Below, piece by piece: positions 9,265 to 16,644 of a DNA stretch of 64,000 nt (positions within the stretch are counted from its first letter, which is position 1; the number at the start of each line of letters is the position of its first letter). The notes beneath the pieces were generated by a model. That model saw only the letters and a program-made list of their open reading frames with translations, made no database searches and was not told the DNA's origin. The stretch comes from Streptosporangium carneum (GTDB taxonomy: Bacteria; Actinomycetota; Actinomycetes; Streptosporangiales; Streptosporangiaceae): the NCBI RefSeq assembly GCF_027922005.1, contig NZ_BSEV01000014.1, forward strand, positions 62,001 through 126,000, given 5' to 3'. The position numbers were made by a program, and so were the translations under genes.

Positions 9265-9507
9265 ATGACCGCTCTCGCCACATACCTCAGCGACGGCCCG
9301 CCGACGTTCCACACCCAGGTGAGCGCCCACCTGGCCGCCGAGTTCCTCACCGTCCCTCTCAGCACCGTCGACCGGTGCGTGGCCGACGTGTGCGCCTGTG
9401 CCGGGCACCTGGGAGTCGAGGCGACACCCGAGGTGGTCGAACGCGTCGCCCGCGAGCATCTGCTCGCACTCGTCAACTCCGCGCCGCCACCGCGAAGTCC
9501 CCGGTAA
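9265..9507 (+). CDS. small three-helix-bundle domain protein
   Basis: An 80-residue, Cys-containing helical protein whose central part (HLAAEF, STVDRCVADV, VERVAREHLLALV) resembles the three-helix bundle dimerization domain proteins common in streptomycetes. No function is established. The ATG at 9265 follows CCGGAGGAA about 11 bases upstream. It has high third-position GC and precedes the 9639 gene on the same strand, though the 131-base gap leaves co-transcription open. Confidence 0.6.
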   Translation: MTALATYLSDGPPTFHTQVSAHLAAEFLTVPLSTVDRCVADVCACAGHLGVEATPEVVERVAREHLLALVNSAPPPRSPR

Positions 9508-9570
9508 CATCGAGATCACCGGGCCGTGTTCCACGCACCCTTCGACCCGGGAATGCGAGAAGGTTGGGAC

Positions 9571-9642
9571 GTGAGCGAGCAGGGCGAGCGAGCCAATCAC
9601 CACGGCACCGGGCTCATGAGGCCGACGGAGGAGGCCGCTTGA
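9571..9642 (+). CDS. possible 23-codon leader ORF coupled to the next gene
   Basis: GTG at 9571 (preceded by GAGAAGG) opens a 23-residue frame starting MSEQGERANHH and ending in TGA at 9640-9642. That stop overlaps the TTG start of the downstream gene as TTGA, the geometry of translational coupling. There is no homology support, so it could be chance. Confidence 0.3.
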   Translation: MSEQGERANHHGTGLMRPTEEAA

Positions 9643-11213
9643 ACCGGCGACACCGTCGAGACCCGCGGGAGAGCCAGTCCCCGGACGAGGTGTTCGCCGA
9701 GATGCTGCTCGCGGCCCGGGAGCTGCTGGCCGTGCGCAGCCCACTGGACGCCGAGCTCATGGTCTCCGACATGGTCGGAGCCTGGTGGGGGCGGCGGCTG
9801 AGAGGCGGAGACGCCGAACAGGTCCTCGGCGAGGGCCTGGTCGACTACGCCGCCAAGGCGGGCTCCCCCGCCGCGCTGACCCTGCTGATCGCGCTCGCCT
9901 ACCTCGGCACCGCCCGCCAGGCCGCGAAGGCGGAGGGCGCGGCGCTGGCACTCATCGAGCGTGACGTGGCCAGGCCCCGCTGGGCCGACCGCCTCGGCGT
10001 CGTCAAGCCGACGGGCTGCTACGTCTCCCGCGACGCCTACGGCGACCAGGACACCGTGGTGTGCACCTTCGGCTACCGGGGCGCCGACAGCGACGAGGAC
10101 CGCCACGCGCTGGTCATGGTCGTCGACTACAACATGCGAGGGATCGCCCGCGACACCTGGGTCTCCTCGCACGTGGACAAGCTGCTCGACCAGGCCAGGG
10201 CGGAGGCGGCGGCCAACCCGATGCTGAGGTTCGAGGAGATCGAGCCCCAGCAGGCCAGAGCGTTGCTGGAGTCGGCCATGAAGGCCACGGCGGAGTACGG
10301 CGACCGCAGGACGAGCGCGCCCGTCAGCGACAGCTACAGCGCCTACCACGCCTTCGCGCGCTCCCGGATCAAGGCGTTGCCGCCGGGGCGCAAGCGCCCC
10401 GCCCCGCTGCACAGCGAGGCGCCCTACAGCCGTGACCGCCGGGCGATGCTGGCCGCGGAGTTCCTCTCCTCGGACGCCGCCGAGCACCTGTCCGACCCCT
10501 CGGCGGCCTCGCGTTGCGCCGACCACATCATCGACTACGGCTGCGACCAGGACTTCGGCAGGCCGCTGCGGATCAGCCCGACCAAGTGCCAGACCTTCCT
10601 GCTCGACTGGCTGCCGCGCAAGGTGATGCTCAGCCCCGCCGAGCAGGAGGCCGTGCCCTACGTGCTGGGGGCGTGGGCCCGGTTCGCCGCGCGCCGCAAC
10701 GGGCTGGCGGACCAGGGGTTGCGCGCCACGCTCGACGGCATCTGGGAGGCGACGGCCAAGTTCGCCGAGGCCTACCGCGACCCGACCACCTTCGGCCTGG
10801 ACCGCGACCTGCTCGAGCGCCTGCTGCCGGACGGCGACCTGTCCGCGCTGGCCCGGCGGGTCTTCGCCTTCCCGTTCCTGCAGGGCACGCACGGTGAGAT
10901 CAAACTCGACCTGCTCAACCCCTCCGACGAGGCCGACCGCAGGATCCTGCTGGGCATCGACCACGCGGGCGAGCGGGACAGGCCCGACTACGACGAGCAC
11001 CTCGCCTGGCACGAGGAGATCGCGGGCAGGCTCTGGGAGGGCGACCCCCCGCAACTGTGGGAGGCCGCCCAGCGGCTGCTGGACCTGGGCCACGACCGGC
11101 ACGACGTGTTGCACGTGCTGATCGAGATCGCCGAGCGGATCGGGGACGACCCCGAGGAGCTGGCCATCGCCCTCGACGACATCGCCGACATTCCCGACGA
11201 GCCTCCGGTGTAG
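9639..11213 (+). CDS. conserved actinobacterial hypothetical protein (DUF1841-like C-terminus)
   Basis: 524 residues, soluble, no signal peptide or membrane helix. I do not recognise the N-terminal two thirds. The C-terminal stretch around DEHLAWHEEIAGRLWEG and GHDRHDVLHVLIEIA resembles DUF1841, a family of unknown function with conserved His residues; this is a tentative match. The TTG start at 9639 is selected because GGAGGAGG lies 6-13 bases upstream and protein-like sequence begins there. It ends 7 bases before pxpA and probably shares its transcript. Confidence 0.7.
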   Translation: MNRRHRRDPRESQSPDEVFAEMLLAARELLAVRSPLDAELMVSDMVGAWWGRRLRGGDAEQVLGEGLVDYAAKAGSPAALTLLIALAYLGTARQAAKAEGAALALIERDVARPRWADRLGVVKPTGCYVSRDAYGDQDTVVCTFGYRGADSDEDRHALVMVVDYNMRGIARDTWVSSHVDKLLDQARAEAAANPMLRFEEIEPQQARALLESAMKATAEYGDRRTSAPVSDSYSAYHAFARSRIKALPPGRKRPAPLHSEAPYSRDRRAMLAAEFLSSDAAEHLSDPSAASRCADHIIDYGCDQDFGRPLRISPTKCQTFLLDWLPRKVMLSPAEQEAVPYVLGAWARFAARRNGLADQGLRATLDGIWEATAKFAEAYRDPTTFGLDRDLLERLLPDGDLSALARRVFAFPFLQGTHGEIKLDLLNPSDEADRRILLGIDHAGERDRPDYDEHLAWHEEIAGRLWEGDPPQLWEAAQRLLDLGHDRHDVLHVLIEIAERIGDDPEELAIALDDIADIPDEPPV

Positions 11214-11220
11214 GTGGACC

Positions 11221-11976
11221 ATGCTGATCGATCTCAACGCCGATCTGGGAGAGGGCTTCGGCATCTGGCGGCTGGGAGACGACGCGGCCCTGCTCGACCT
11301 GGTGACCAGCGCGAACGTCGCCTGCGGATTCCACGCGGGCGACCCGCTGACCATCCGCCGGACCTGCGCGGCGGCCGTCGACAGGGGGGTGCTGATCGGC
11401 GCCCAGGTGTCCTACCGGGACCTGGCCGGGTTCGGCCGCAGGGAGATGGACGTCGACCCGGAGGAGCTCTGCGCCGAGGTGCTCTACCAGCTGTCCGCGG
11501 TCGACGGCATCGCCAGGGCGATGGGCGGCCGCGTCTCCTACGTCAAGCCGCACGGCGCGCTCTACAACCGGATCTGCCGCGACCCCGAGCAGGCGGAGGC
11601 GGTCGTCGCGGCCGTGGCCGACCACGACGAGACGCTGCCGCTGCTGACCCTGCCCGGCTCGGTCGTCCACGGGATCGCCGCGAACGAGGGGCTCACCACC
11701 GTCAACGAGGCCTTCGCCGACCGCGCCTACACCCCCGAGGGCACGCTGGTCCCCCGCCGCTCACCCGGCGCGGTGCTGCACGACCCCCGCGAGGTCGCGG
11801 CCAGGGCCGTGCGCATGGCGACCGCCGGGACGGTGACCGCCGTCGACGGCTCGGAGGTCGCGGTGGACGCCCGGTCGATCTGCGTGCACGGGGACACCCC
11901 GGACGCCGTGCTGCTGGCACGGGCGGTGCGCGACGGGCTCGTCTCGGCCGGGGTGACGCTGAAGGCCTTCGCTTGA
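11221..11976 (+). CDS. pxpA: 5-oxoprolinase subunit A (LamB/YcsF family)
   Basis: Subunit of the ATP-dependent prokaryotic 5-oxoprolinase, which opens pyroglutamate to glutamate. The 251-residue protein has the family signature LIDLNADLGEGFG at its N-terminus, ACGFHAGDP near residue 45 and KPHGALYN near 117. It is followed by pxpB and pxpC in the canonical order, which fixes the function. The start is the ATG at 11221, seven bases after the upstream gene. Confidence 0.93.
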   Translation: MLIDLNADLGEGFGIWRLGDDAALLDLVTSANVACGFHAGDPLTIRRTCAAAVDRGVLIGAQVSYRDLAGFGRREMDVDPEELCAEVLYQLSAVDGIARAMGGRVSYVKPHGALYNRICRDPEQAEAVVAAVADHDETLPLLTLPGSVVHGIAANEGLTTVNEAFADRAYTPEGTLVPRRSPGAVLHDPREVAARAVRMATAGTVTAVDGSEVAVDARSICVHGDTPDAVLLARAVRDGLVSAGVTLKAFA

Positions 11977-12022
11977 CATCCTCCCGACGCGGAAGACGGC
12001 TCGGCTCCCTTCCCGTGGGATG
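11973..12022 (+). repeat. possible relic of an IS200/IS605-type end between pxpA and pxpB
   Basis: TTGACATCCTCCC at the pxpA stop codon, followed by GGAAGAC and CCCTTCCCGTGGGATG, resembles the palindromic TTGACATCCTCCCC...GGGGATTCC sequences that flank IS200/IS605 elements and occur alone in actinomycetes. Here the palindrome is degenerate and no transposase is present. It supplies both the pxpA stop and the pxpB start. Confidence 0.3.
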
Positions 12023-12652
12023 GAGACCGTGATCAGGCAGGCGGGAGAGCACGCGCTGCTGGTCGAGACCGGATCGCTGGAGGTCTCCCACAGGCTCGAC
12101 GCCCTGCTGCGGGCCTCCCGCCCGCCCGGAGTGGCTGAGATCGTGCCGGGTCCGGAGACCGTCCTGGTGAGCGCGCCCGGCGCCGACCTCTCCCGGCTGC
12201 GGCCGCTGCTGTCCCGGTTGCTGGACACGGCCCGCGTCCCCGTGGCGGAAGCCCTCGCGCCGGGCACGACCGTGACGGTCCCCGTGGTCTACGACGGAGC
12301 CGACCTCGACGGCGTGGCCGCCCTGACCGGCCTGTCCACGGCCGAGGTGGTCGAACGGCACACCGGGCGGGAGCTCGTGGCGGGCTGGCTGGGATTCGCC
12401 CCGGGTTTCGCCTACCTCACGGGACTGGACCCCGCGTTGCACGTGCCCAGGCTCACCACGCCCAGGACCTCGGTGCCCGCGGGGGCGGTGGCGATCGCCG
12501 GGCCGTACTCCGCGGTCTACCCCTCGGCCTCCCCCGGCGGCTGGCGGCTGCTCGGCCGCTCCCCCCTGACGGTGTGGGACGTGAGCGCCGATCCACCCGC
12601 CCTGCTCACCCCGGGCACGCGGGTCAGGTTCGAGGCGATCGCCGCCCCATGA
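12020..12652 (+). CDS. pxpB: 5-oxoprolinase subunit B (KipI family)
   Basis: 210-residue KipI-like subunit of 5-oxoprolinase. Diagnostic segments are GRELVAGWLGFAPGFAYL (about residues 114-131), VPAGAVAIAGPYSAVYP and the GGWRLLGR loop. The ATG at 12020 gives the expected family N-terminus (QAGEHALLVE); a GTG at 12029 is an alternative. It overlaps pxpC by ATGA. Stand-alone KipI of Bacillus inhibits KinA, but with pxpA and pxpC adjacent the enzyme role is far more likely. Confidence 0.92.
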   Translation: METVIRQAGEHALLVETGSLEVSHRLDALLRASRPPGVAEIVPGPETVLVSAPGADLSRLRPLLSRLLDTARVPVAEALAPGTTVTVPVVYDGADLDGVAALTGLSTAEVVERHTGRELVAGWLGFAPGFAYLTGLDPALHVPRLTTPRTSVPAGAVAIAGPYSAVYPSASPGGWRLLGRSPLTVWDVSADPPALLTPGTRVRFEAIAAP

Positions 12653-13518
12653 TCGAAGTCATCGCGCCCGGGCCGTACGCCACGGTGCAGGATCTCGGCC
12701 GTCCCGGCTACGGCCACCTCGGCGTGCCGCACTCGGGCGCGGCCGACGCGCCGAGCCTGCGCCTCGCCAACCGGCTCGTGGGCAACCCCGAGGACGCGGC
12801 CGGGGTGGAGCTGACCTTCGGCGGAGCCCGGCTCCGCTTCGTCGCCGGGGCCTGGGTGGCCGTGACGGGGGCCGCCTGTCCCCTGGAGGTCGTCGTGCGC
12901 GGCCGGACCGTCCGGCAGGGGATGCGCGCGCCGTTCTGGGTCGCGGCGGGCGGCGAGCTACGGGCGGCGATCCCCTCCGCGGGCCTGCGGACCTACGTCG
13001 CCGTCCGCGGCGGTCTCGACACGCCCGTCGTCCTGGGCAGCCGCTCGACCGACTCGCTCTGCGGCCTCGGCCCTCCCCCGCTCAGCGCGGGCGCCACGCT
13101 GACGGTGGGCCCCTCCGGCGGCCTGCCTCCGCCGGCCGTGGACGTCGCTCCCCCGGCGCCGCCGCCCGACGCCCTGCGGGTCGTGGCGGGGCCCCGGGAC
13201 GACTGGTTCGCCCCGGACGCGCTGGCCGGACTGTGCGCGCAGCCGTACGTGGTGAGCCAGGACAGCAACCGGGTCGGCGTGCGGCTGAGCGGCCCCCGCC
13301 TGGAGCGGGCGCGCGAGGGGGAACTGCCGAGCGAGGGCATGGTGGCCGGGGCGGTCCAGGTGCCTCCGGACGGGCAGCCGATCGTGTTTCTCGCCGACCA
13401 CCCGCCGACGGGCGGCTATCCCGTGATCGCCGTCCTCACCTCCGCCTGCCTCGCGGCGGCCGCCCAGCTGCGCCCCGGCGACCGGGTCCGCTTCCGCCTC
13501 GACCGGACCGTCTCCTGA
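12649..13518 (+). CDS. pxpC: 5-oxoprolinase subunit C (KipA, biotin-dependent carboxylase-like)
   Basis: 289-residue KipA-family subunit completing PxpABC. Family motifs are TVQDLGRPGY near residue 13, GVPHSGAAD near 25, YVAVRGGLD near 117 and PTGGYPVIAVL near the C-terminus. The ATG at 12649 overlaps the pxpB TGA by four bases, showing translational coupling. A 156-base gap then separates it from a convergent gene. Confidence 0.92.
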   Translation: MIEVIAPGPYATVQDLGRPGYGHLGVPHSGAADAPSLRLANRLVGNPEDAAGVELTFGGARLRFVAGAWVAVTGAACPLEVVVRGRTVRQGMRAPFWVAAGGELRAAIPSAGLRTYVAVRGGLDTPVVLGSRSTDSLCGLGPPPLSAGATLTVGPSGGLPPPAVDVAPPAPPPDALRVVAGPRDDWFAPDALAGLCAQPYVVSQDSNRVGVRLSGPRLERAREGELPSEGMVAGAVQVPPDGQPIVFLADHPPTGGYPVIAVLTSACLAAAAQLRPGDRVRFRLDRTVS

Positions 13519-13674
13519 GGCCGCGGCGTCCGCGCTCCTGAGACCTGGAACGGCCCGAGGCCCGGTGCCGCTTTCGCCCCCGACCGCACATGGACGACCG
13601 CCACCGAGGAGACACACCGCGCTGAGAGGCCGTCCGCCCGTCAGCCGCGTCACCGATCCGCCTGGGCGGTGCGC

Positions 13675-14763
13675 CTAGCGCAGCAGCGCGGTGACCCGCT
13701 CGACCTCCTCGGTCAGGGCGGCCCGGGGAACCTCCTCGAGGAGGTCCAGGGTGATCCGGCCCTCCTTGGCCTCCCACACCCCGGCGACCCGTCCCTGATG
13801 GATCACGACGGGCGAGATCCAGCCCGCCGCCCGGCTGACCCTGGGCTTGGCCTCCCTGGGCAGGAGGGGTTCGAGGTCGCGGGGAGCTCCGAGGATGTAC
13901 TGGTCGAAGCCGGGCAGCAGGTGGACGCCGGTGGCGGGGCCGGTCGCGATCAGGTCGTCGAGGTGCTTGGCGAGGACGACCATCGGGAGGCCTTCCACCT
14001 CGACCTCCGCGAGCTCGGGGGCGAGGTCGCGGAACCAGCCGCGCAGGACCGCCTTCGGGGCCGCGCCACGGTAGAGCCAGGCGCCGAAGGTCTCCGGGGT
14101 GCCCGGACCGTGGGCTCCGAGGAAGGACCTGACCAGGCGCACGCCGCCCTCCTCTCGGGAGAGGGGGGCCTCGGGCCAGCCGGGCACCCACTCGCGGGGG
14201 CTGACGAAGGTCACGCGCCCCTCACGCGGCGGACCGTAGCAGAGCTCGCCGAGGAAGCTCAGCGGTTTGAGAAGCGCGCCCCAGCCCGATGTCAGCGCCT
14301 GCCTAAGGTGGGCGTCTCCGGTGACCTCGATGACGGCGTCGACCAGCTCGTCTCGGGCCAGCACGCGCCCCTGGAGCGCCTTGGGGACCGCCTCGAGGAT
14401 GGCCGCGACCTCGGCCGCGGTGACACCGTGGCCACGCTGCCACGAGCCCTTGTCCCAGTTGCGGAACGAGCCGAGGACCGCGACGTAGGAGGGCAGCTCG
14501 CCGGAGGGGACCAGGTGCAGGGTGCCGCGCGCCGTCCAGGTCTTGACCAGGGTGCGGTCCAGCCACAGGGCCTCGTCGATCTCGCCGGGACGCGGGTCGG
14601 CGCGCCGTGCGGCCACGGCGAGCTCGGCGGAGGAGGCGACCTGGGCCTGAACCCCCGTCAGGCGGCGGACCACGGACACCGCGTCCGGCCCGGCGACCGG
14701 GTCGACGAACTGCCGTTTCAACCGCCATGCGAGCACCTGGGACCAGGTGGTGGAGACAACCAT
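13675..14763 (-). CDS. winged-helix DNA-binding protein, AlkZ/YcaQ-like DNA glycosylase
   Basis: 362-residue protein of the HTH_42 family. The N-terminal GVQAQV segment carries the QxQ pattern that forms the active site of AlkZ and YcaQ glycosylases, which unhook interstrand crosslinks or remove bulky alkyl adducts. TARGTLHLV near residue 85 and the C-terminal LPGFDQYILG segment are also typical. ATG 14763 gives the normal N-terminus (STTWSQVLAWRL); its ribosome site is weak. Antibiotic self-resistance AlkZ members exist, but no biosynthetic cluster is nearby, so general repair is more likely. Confidence 0.8.
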   Translation of the reverse strand: MVVSTTWSQVLAWRLKRQFVDPVAGPDAVSVVRRLTGVQAQVASSAELAVAARRADPRPGEIDEALWLDRTLVKTWTARGTLHLVPSGELPSYVAVLGSFRNWDKGSWQRGHGVTAAEVAAILEAVPKALQGRVLARDELVDAVIEVTGDAHLRQALTSGWGALLKPLSFLGELCYGPPREGRVTFVSPREWVPGWPEAPLSREEGGVRLVRSFLGAHGPGTPETFGAWLYRGAAPKAVLRGWFRDLAPELAEVEVEGLPMVVLAKHLDDLIATGPATGVHLLPGFDQYILGAPRDLEPLLPREAKPRVSRAAGWISPVVIHQGRVAGVWEAKEGRITLDLLEEVPRAALTEEVERVTALLR

Positions 14764-14894
14764 GGATCGACTTCTACACCCTGCCCCCGACAGAAACGGA
14801 ATCCGAGACGGCGGGCCCGCCGCGGAGGTCCCGCCCGGTCCGCCCGCCCGCGTCTTTTCGAGGAGAGTCCCTAACCTGTTTTCGGGGAGAGCCC

Positions 14895-16631
14895 CTACTT
14901 GGTGAAGCCGATGTCCTGGTATTTCAGGTCGTAGAAGCCGCGTGCTCCGTAGTTGGCGATGTCCTTGTTGACGGCCACGTTCTGCGGGCGCTGGTAGAGC
15001 GTCACCACGTTCACCGCCTCCCAGATCAGCTTGTCCGCGGCGTTCGTGTCGGCGATGGCCTGGGCGCCGTCGAGGTCGGCGGTCGCCTTGTCCATGGCGG
15101 CGTTGATCTCCGGGGATCCGATGCGGCCGAGGTTGGCGTTCCACTGCGGCTGGCCCTTGGAGTCGCGCACGGCGTTGGCGTACTGGCCGTAGCCGCTGGA
15201 GACCGGGAAGGGCGTGCCCACGTAGGCGAACGCGGTGATGTCGTAGTTGCCGGGGATGATGTACTTGGTGAAGTAGTCGTCGCTGGGCACCGCCTGAAGG
15301 GTGACCTTGACGCCGATCTGGGCCAGCATGTTCTGGGCGATCTCGGCCTCTGACTTGGTGAGCTGCAGCCCCGACGGCATGACGAAGCGCAGGTTCAGCT
15401 CCCTGCCGTTCTTGACGCGCGTCTGGCCTGACATCTTCCAGCCCGCGGCGTCCAGCAGCTGCTTGGCCTTCTCCGGGTTGTAGACGCCGGTCTCGCCGGC
15501 GTTGTCGCGGTAGCCGTCCTGGGTGTTCATGAAGAAGTGGTTGTTCAGCAGCACGATCGGCCAGTCCAGGCCCTGCAGGTCGGACTGGGCGATGGCCTGG
15601 CGGTTGACGCCCATCGCGACGGCCCTGCGGACGTTGACGTCGGAGAGCTGCTCGCTCTCGCCGTTCATCGTGAAGTGCCGGAAGTCAGGCCCCGCCGCCT
15701 GCCGGATGATCGCGCCCTGGCTGCTCTTCGCCCGCGCGTAGTCCGGCGCGGAGGGCCCGACGTCGAAGGTGTCCAGTTCGCCGTTGCTGAAGGCGCCGAC
15801 CAGCGCGTCGCTCTCCAGCGCCCGATAGATGATCTTGTCCAGTTTCGCCCTGTCACCCCACCAGCGCTCGTCCCTGGCGATGGTGATGGTCTTGGCCGTC
15901 TGGTCGAACGAGACGAACTTGAACGGCCCCGCGGTGACCGGGATCCGGTTCAGCCAGGCGTTGTTGAACGCCTCCGCGGTCGCGTTGGTGCTCCTGGGAT
16001 AGAGCGGGCCGAACAGCGACTGCCAGTCGCCGAAGGGCTTGGCGAAGGTGACGACCACCTCGTGGACGTCCTTGCCCTTCTCCACGCTCTCGATGTCGTG
16101 GTAGCCGGTGGTGCCCGCGACGCGGTAGTCGGCGTTCGCGCCGTTCAGCGCCTTCCACTGGGCCCGGTAGTCCTCCCAGGTGATCGGCGTCCCGTCCGAC
16201 CACCTGGCCTTCGGGTTGAGCGTCAGCGTGACGACCTGCTTCGGGTTGCTCTCGGTGATCCTGCCCGCCAGCAGGTAGTCGGCGTTCGCCGAGATCTCGC
16301 CCTTCTCGTTCGAGCGGAAGGCCGAGGGCATGAGCCCGTCGATGACCTTCTTGACCATCGCCAGGTTGCCGTCGACGTGGTTGAGGTTCCAGTTGGTCGG
16401 ATACTCGTTGAGACCCCAGCGGAGCAGGCCCCCGTCCTTGACCCCGTCCCTGGAGACCGGGTTGATGTCGTAGGCCTTGACCGCCGAGGCGGAACCGGCC
16501 CCCTGTTCGTCACCGTCGCTGTTCGGGCCGCCCCCTCTGTCCCCGCCCTGGCCTCCGCAGCCGGCGAGGGCCAGCGAGCCGGCCACCGTCAGCGCAGTGG
16601 CGAACGCGCCCACGCGCCGGATTGATATCAC
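14895..16631 (-). CDS. family 5 extracellular solute-binding lipoprotein (oligopeptide ABC importer)
   Basis: 578-residue SBP_bac_5 (OppA/DppA-like) protein that would capture peptides or related solutes outside the membrane. The N-terminus has a signal peptide and lipobox LAGC with Cys25 as lipidation site, followed by a Gly/Asp-rich linker. Typical internal segments are LNPKARWSDGTPITWEDY and RRAVAMGVNRQAI. GTG at 16631 follows GGAGGAATC. It is the last gene of the four-gene importer operon, 13 bases after the ATPase. Confidence 0.92.
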   Translation of the reverse strand: MISIRRVGAFATALTVAGSLALAGCGGQGGDRGGGPNSDGDEQGAGSASAVKAYDINPVSRDGVKDGGLLRWGLNEYPTNWNLNHVDGNLAMVKKVIDGLMPSAFRSNEKGEISANADYLLAGRITESNPKQVVTLTLNPKARWSDGTPITWEDYRAQWKALNGANADYRVAGTTGYHDIESVEKGKDVHEVVVTFAKPFGDWQSLFGPLYPRSTNATAEAFNNAWLNRIPVTAGPFKFVSFDQTAKTITIARDERWWGDRAKLDKIIYRALESDALVGAFSNGELDTFDVGPSAPDYARAKSSQGAIIRQAAGPDFRHFTMNGESEQLSDVNVRRAVAMGVNRQAIAQSDLQGLDWPIVLLNNHFFMNTQDGYRDNAGETGVYNPEKAKQLLDAAGWKMSGQTRVKNGRELNLRFVMPSGLQLTKSEAEIAQNMLAQIGVKVTLQAVPSDDYFTKYIIPGNYDITAFAYVGTPFPVSSGYGQYANAVRDSKGQPQWNANLGRIGSPEINAAMDKATADLDGAQAIADTNAADKLIWEAVNVVTLYQRPQNVAVNKDIANYGARGFYDLKYQDIGFTK

Positions 16632-16644
16632 GATTCCTCCAGGG

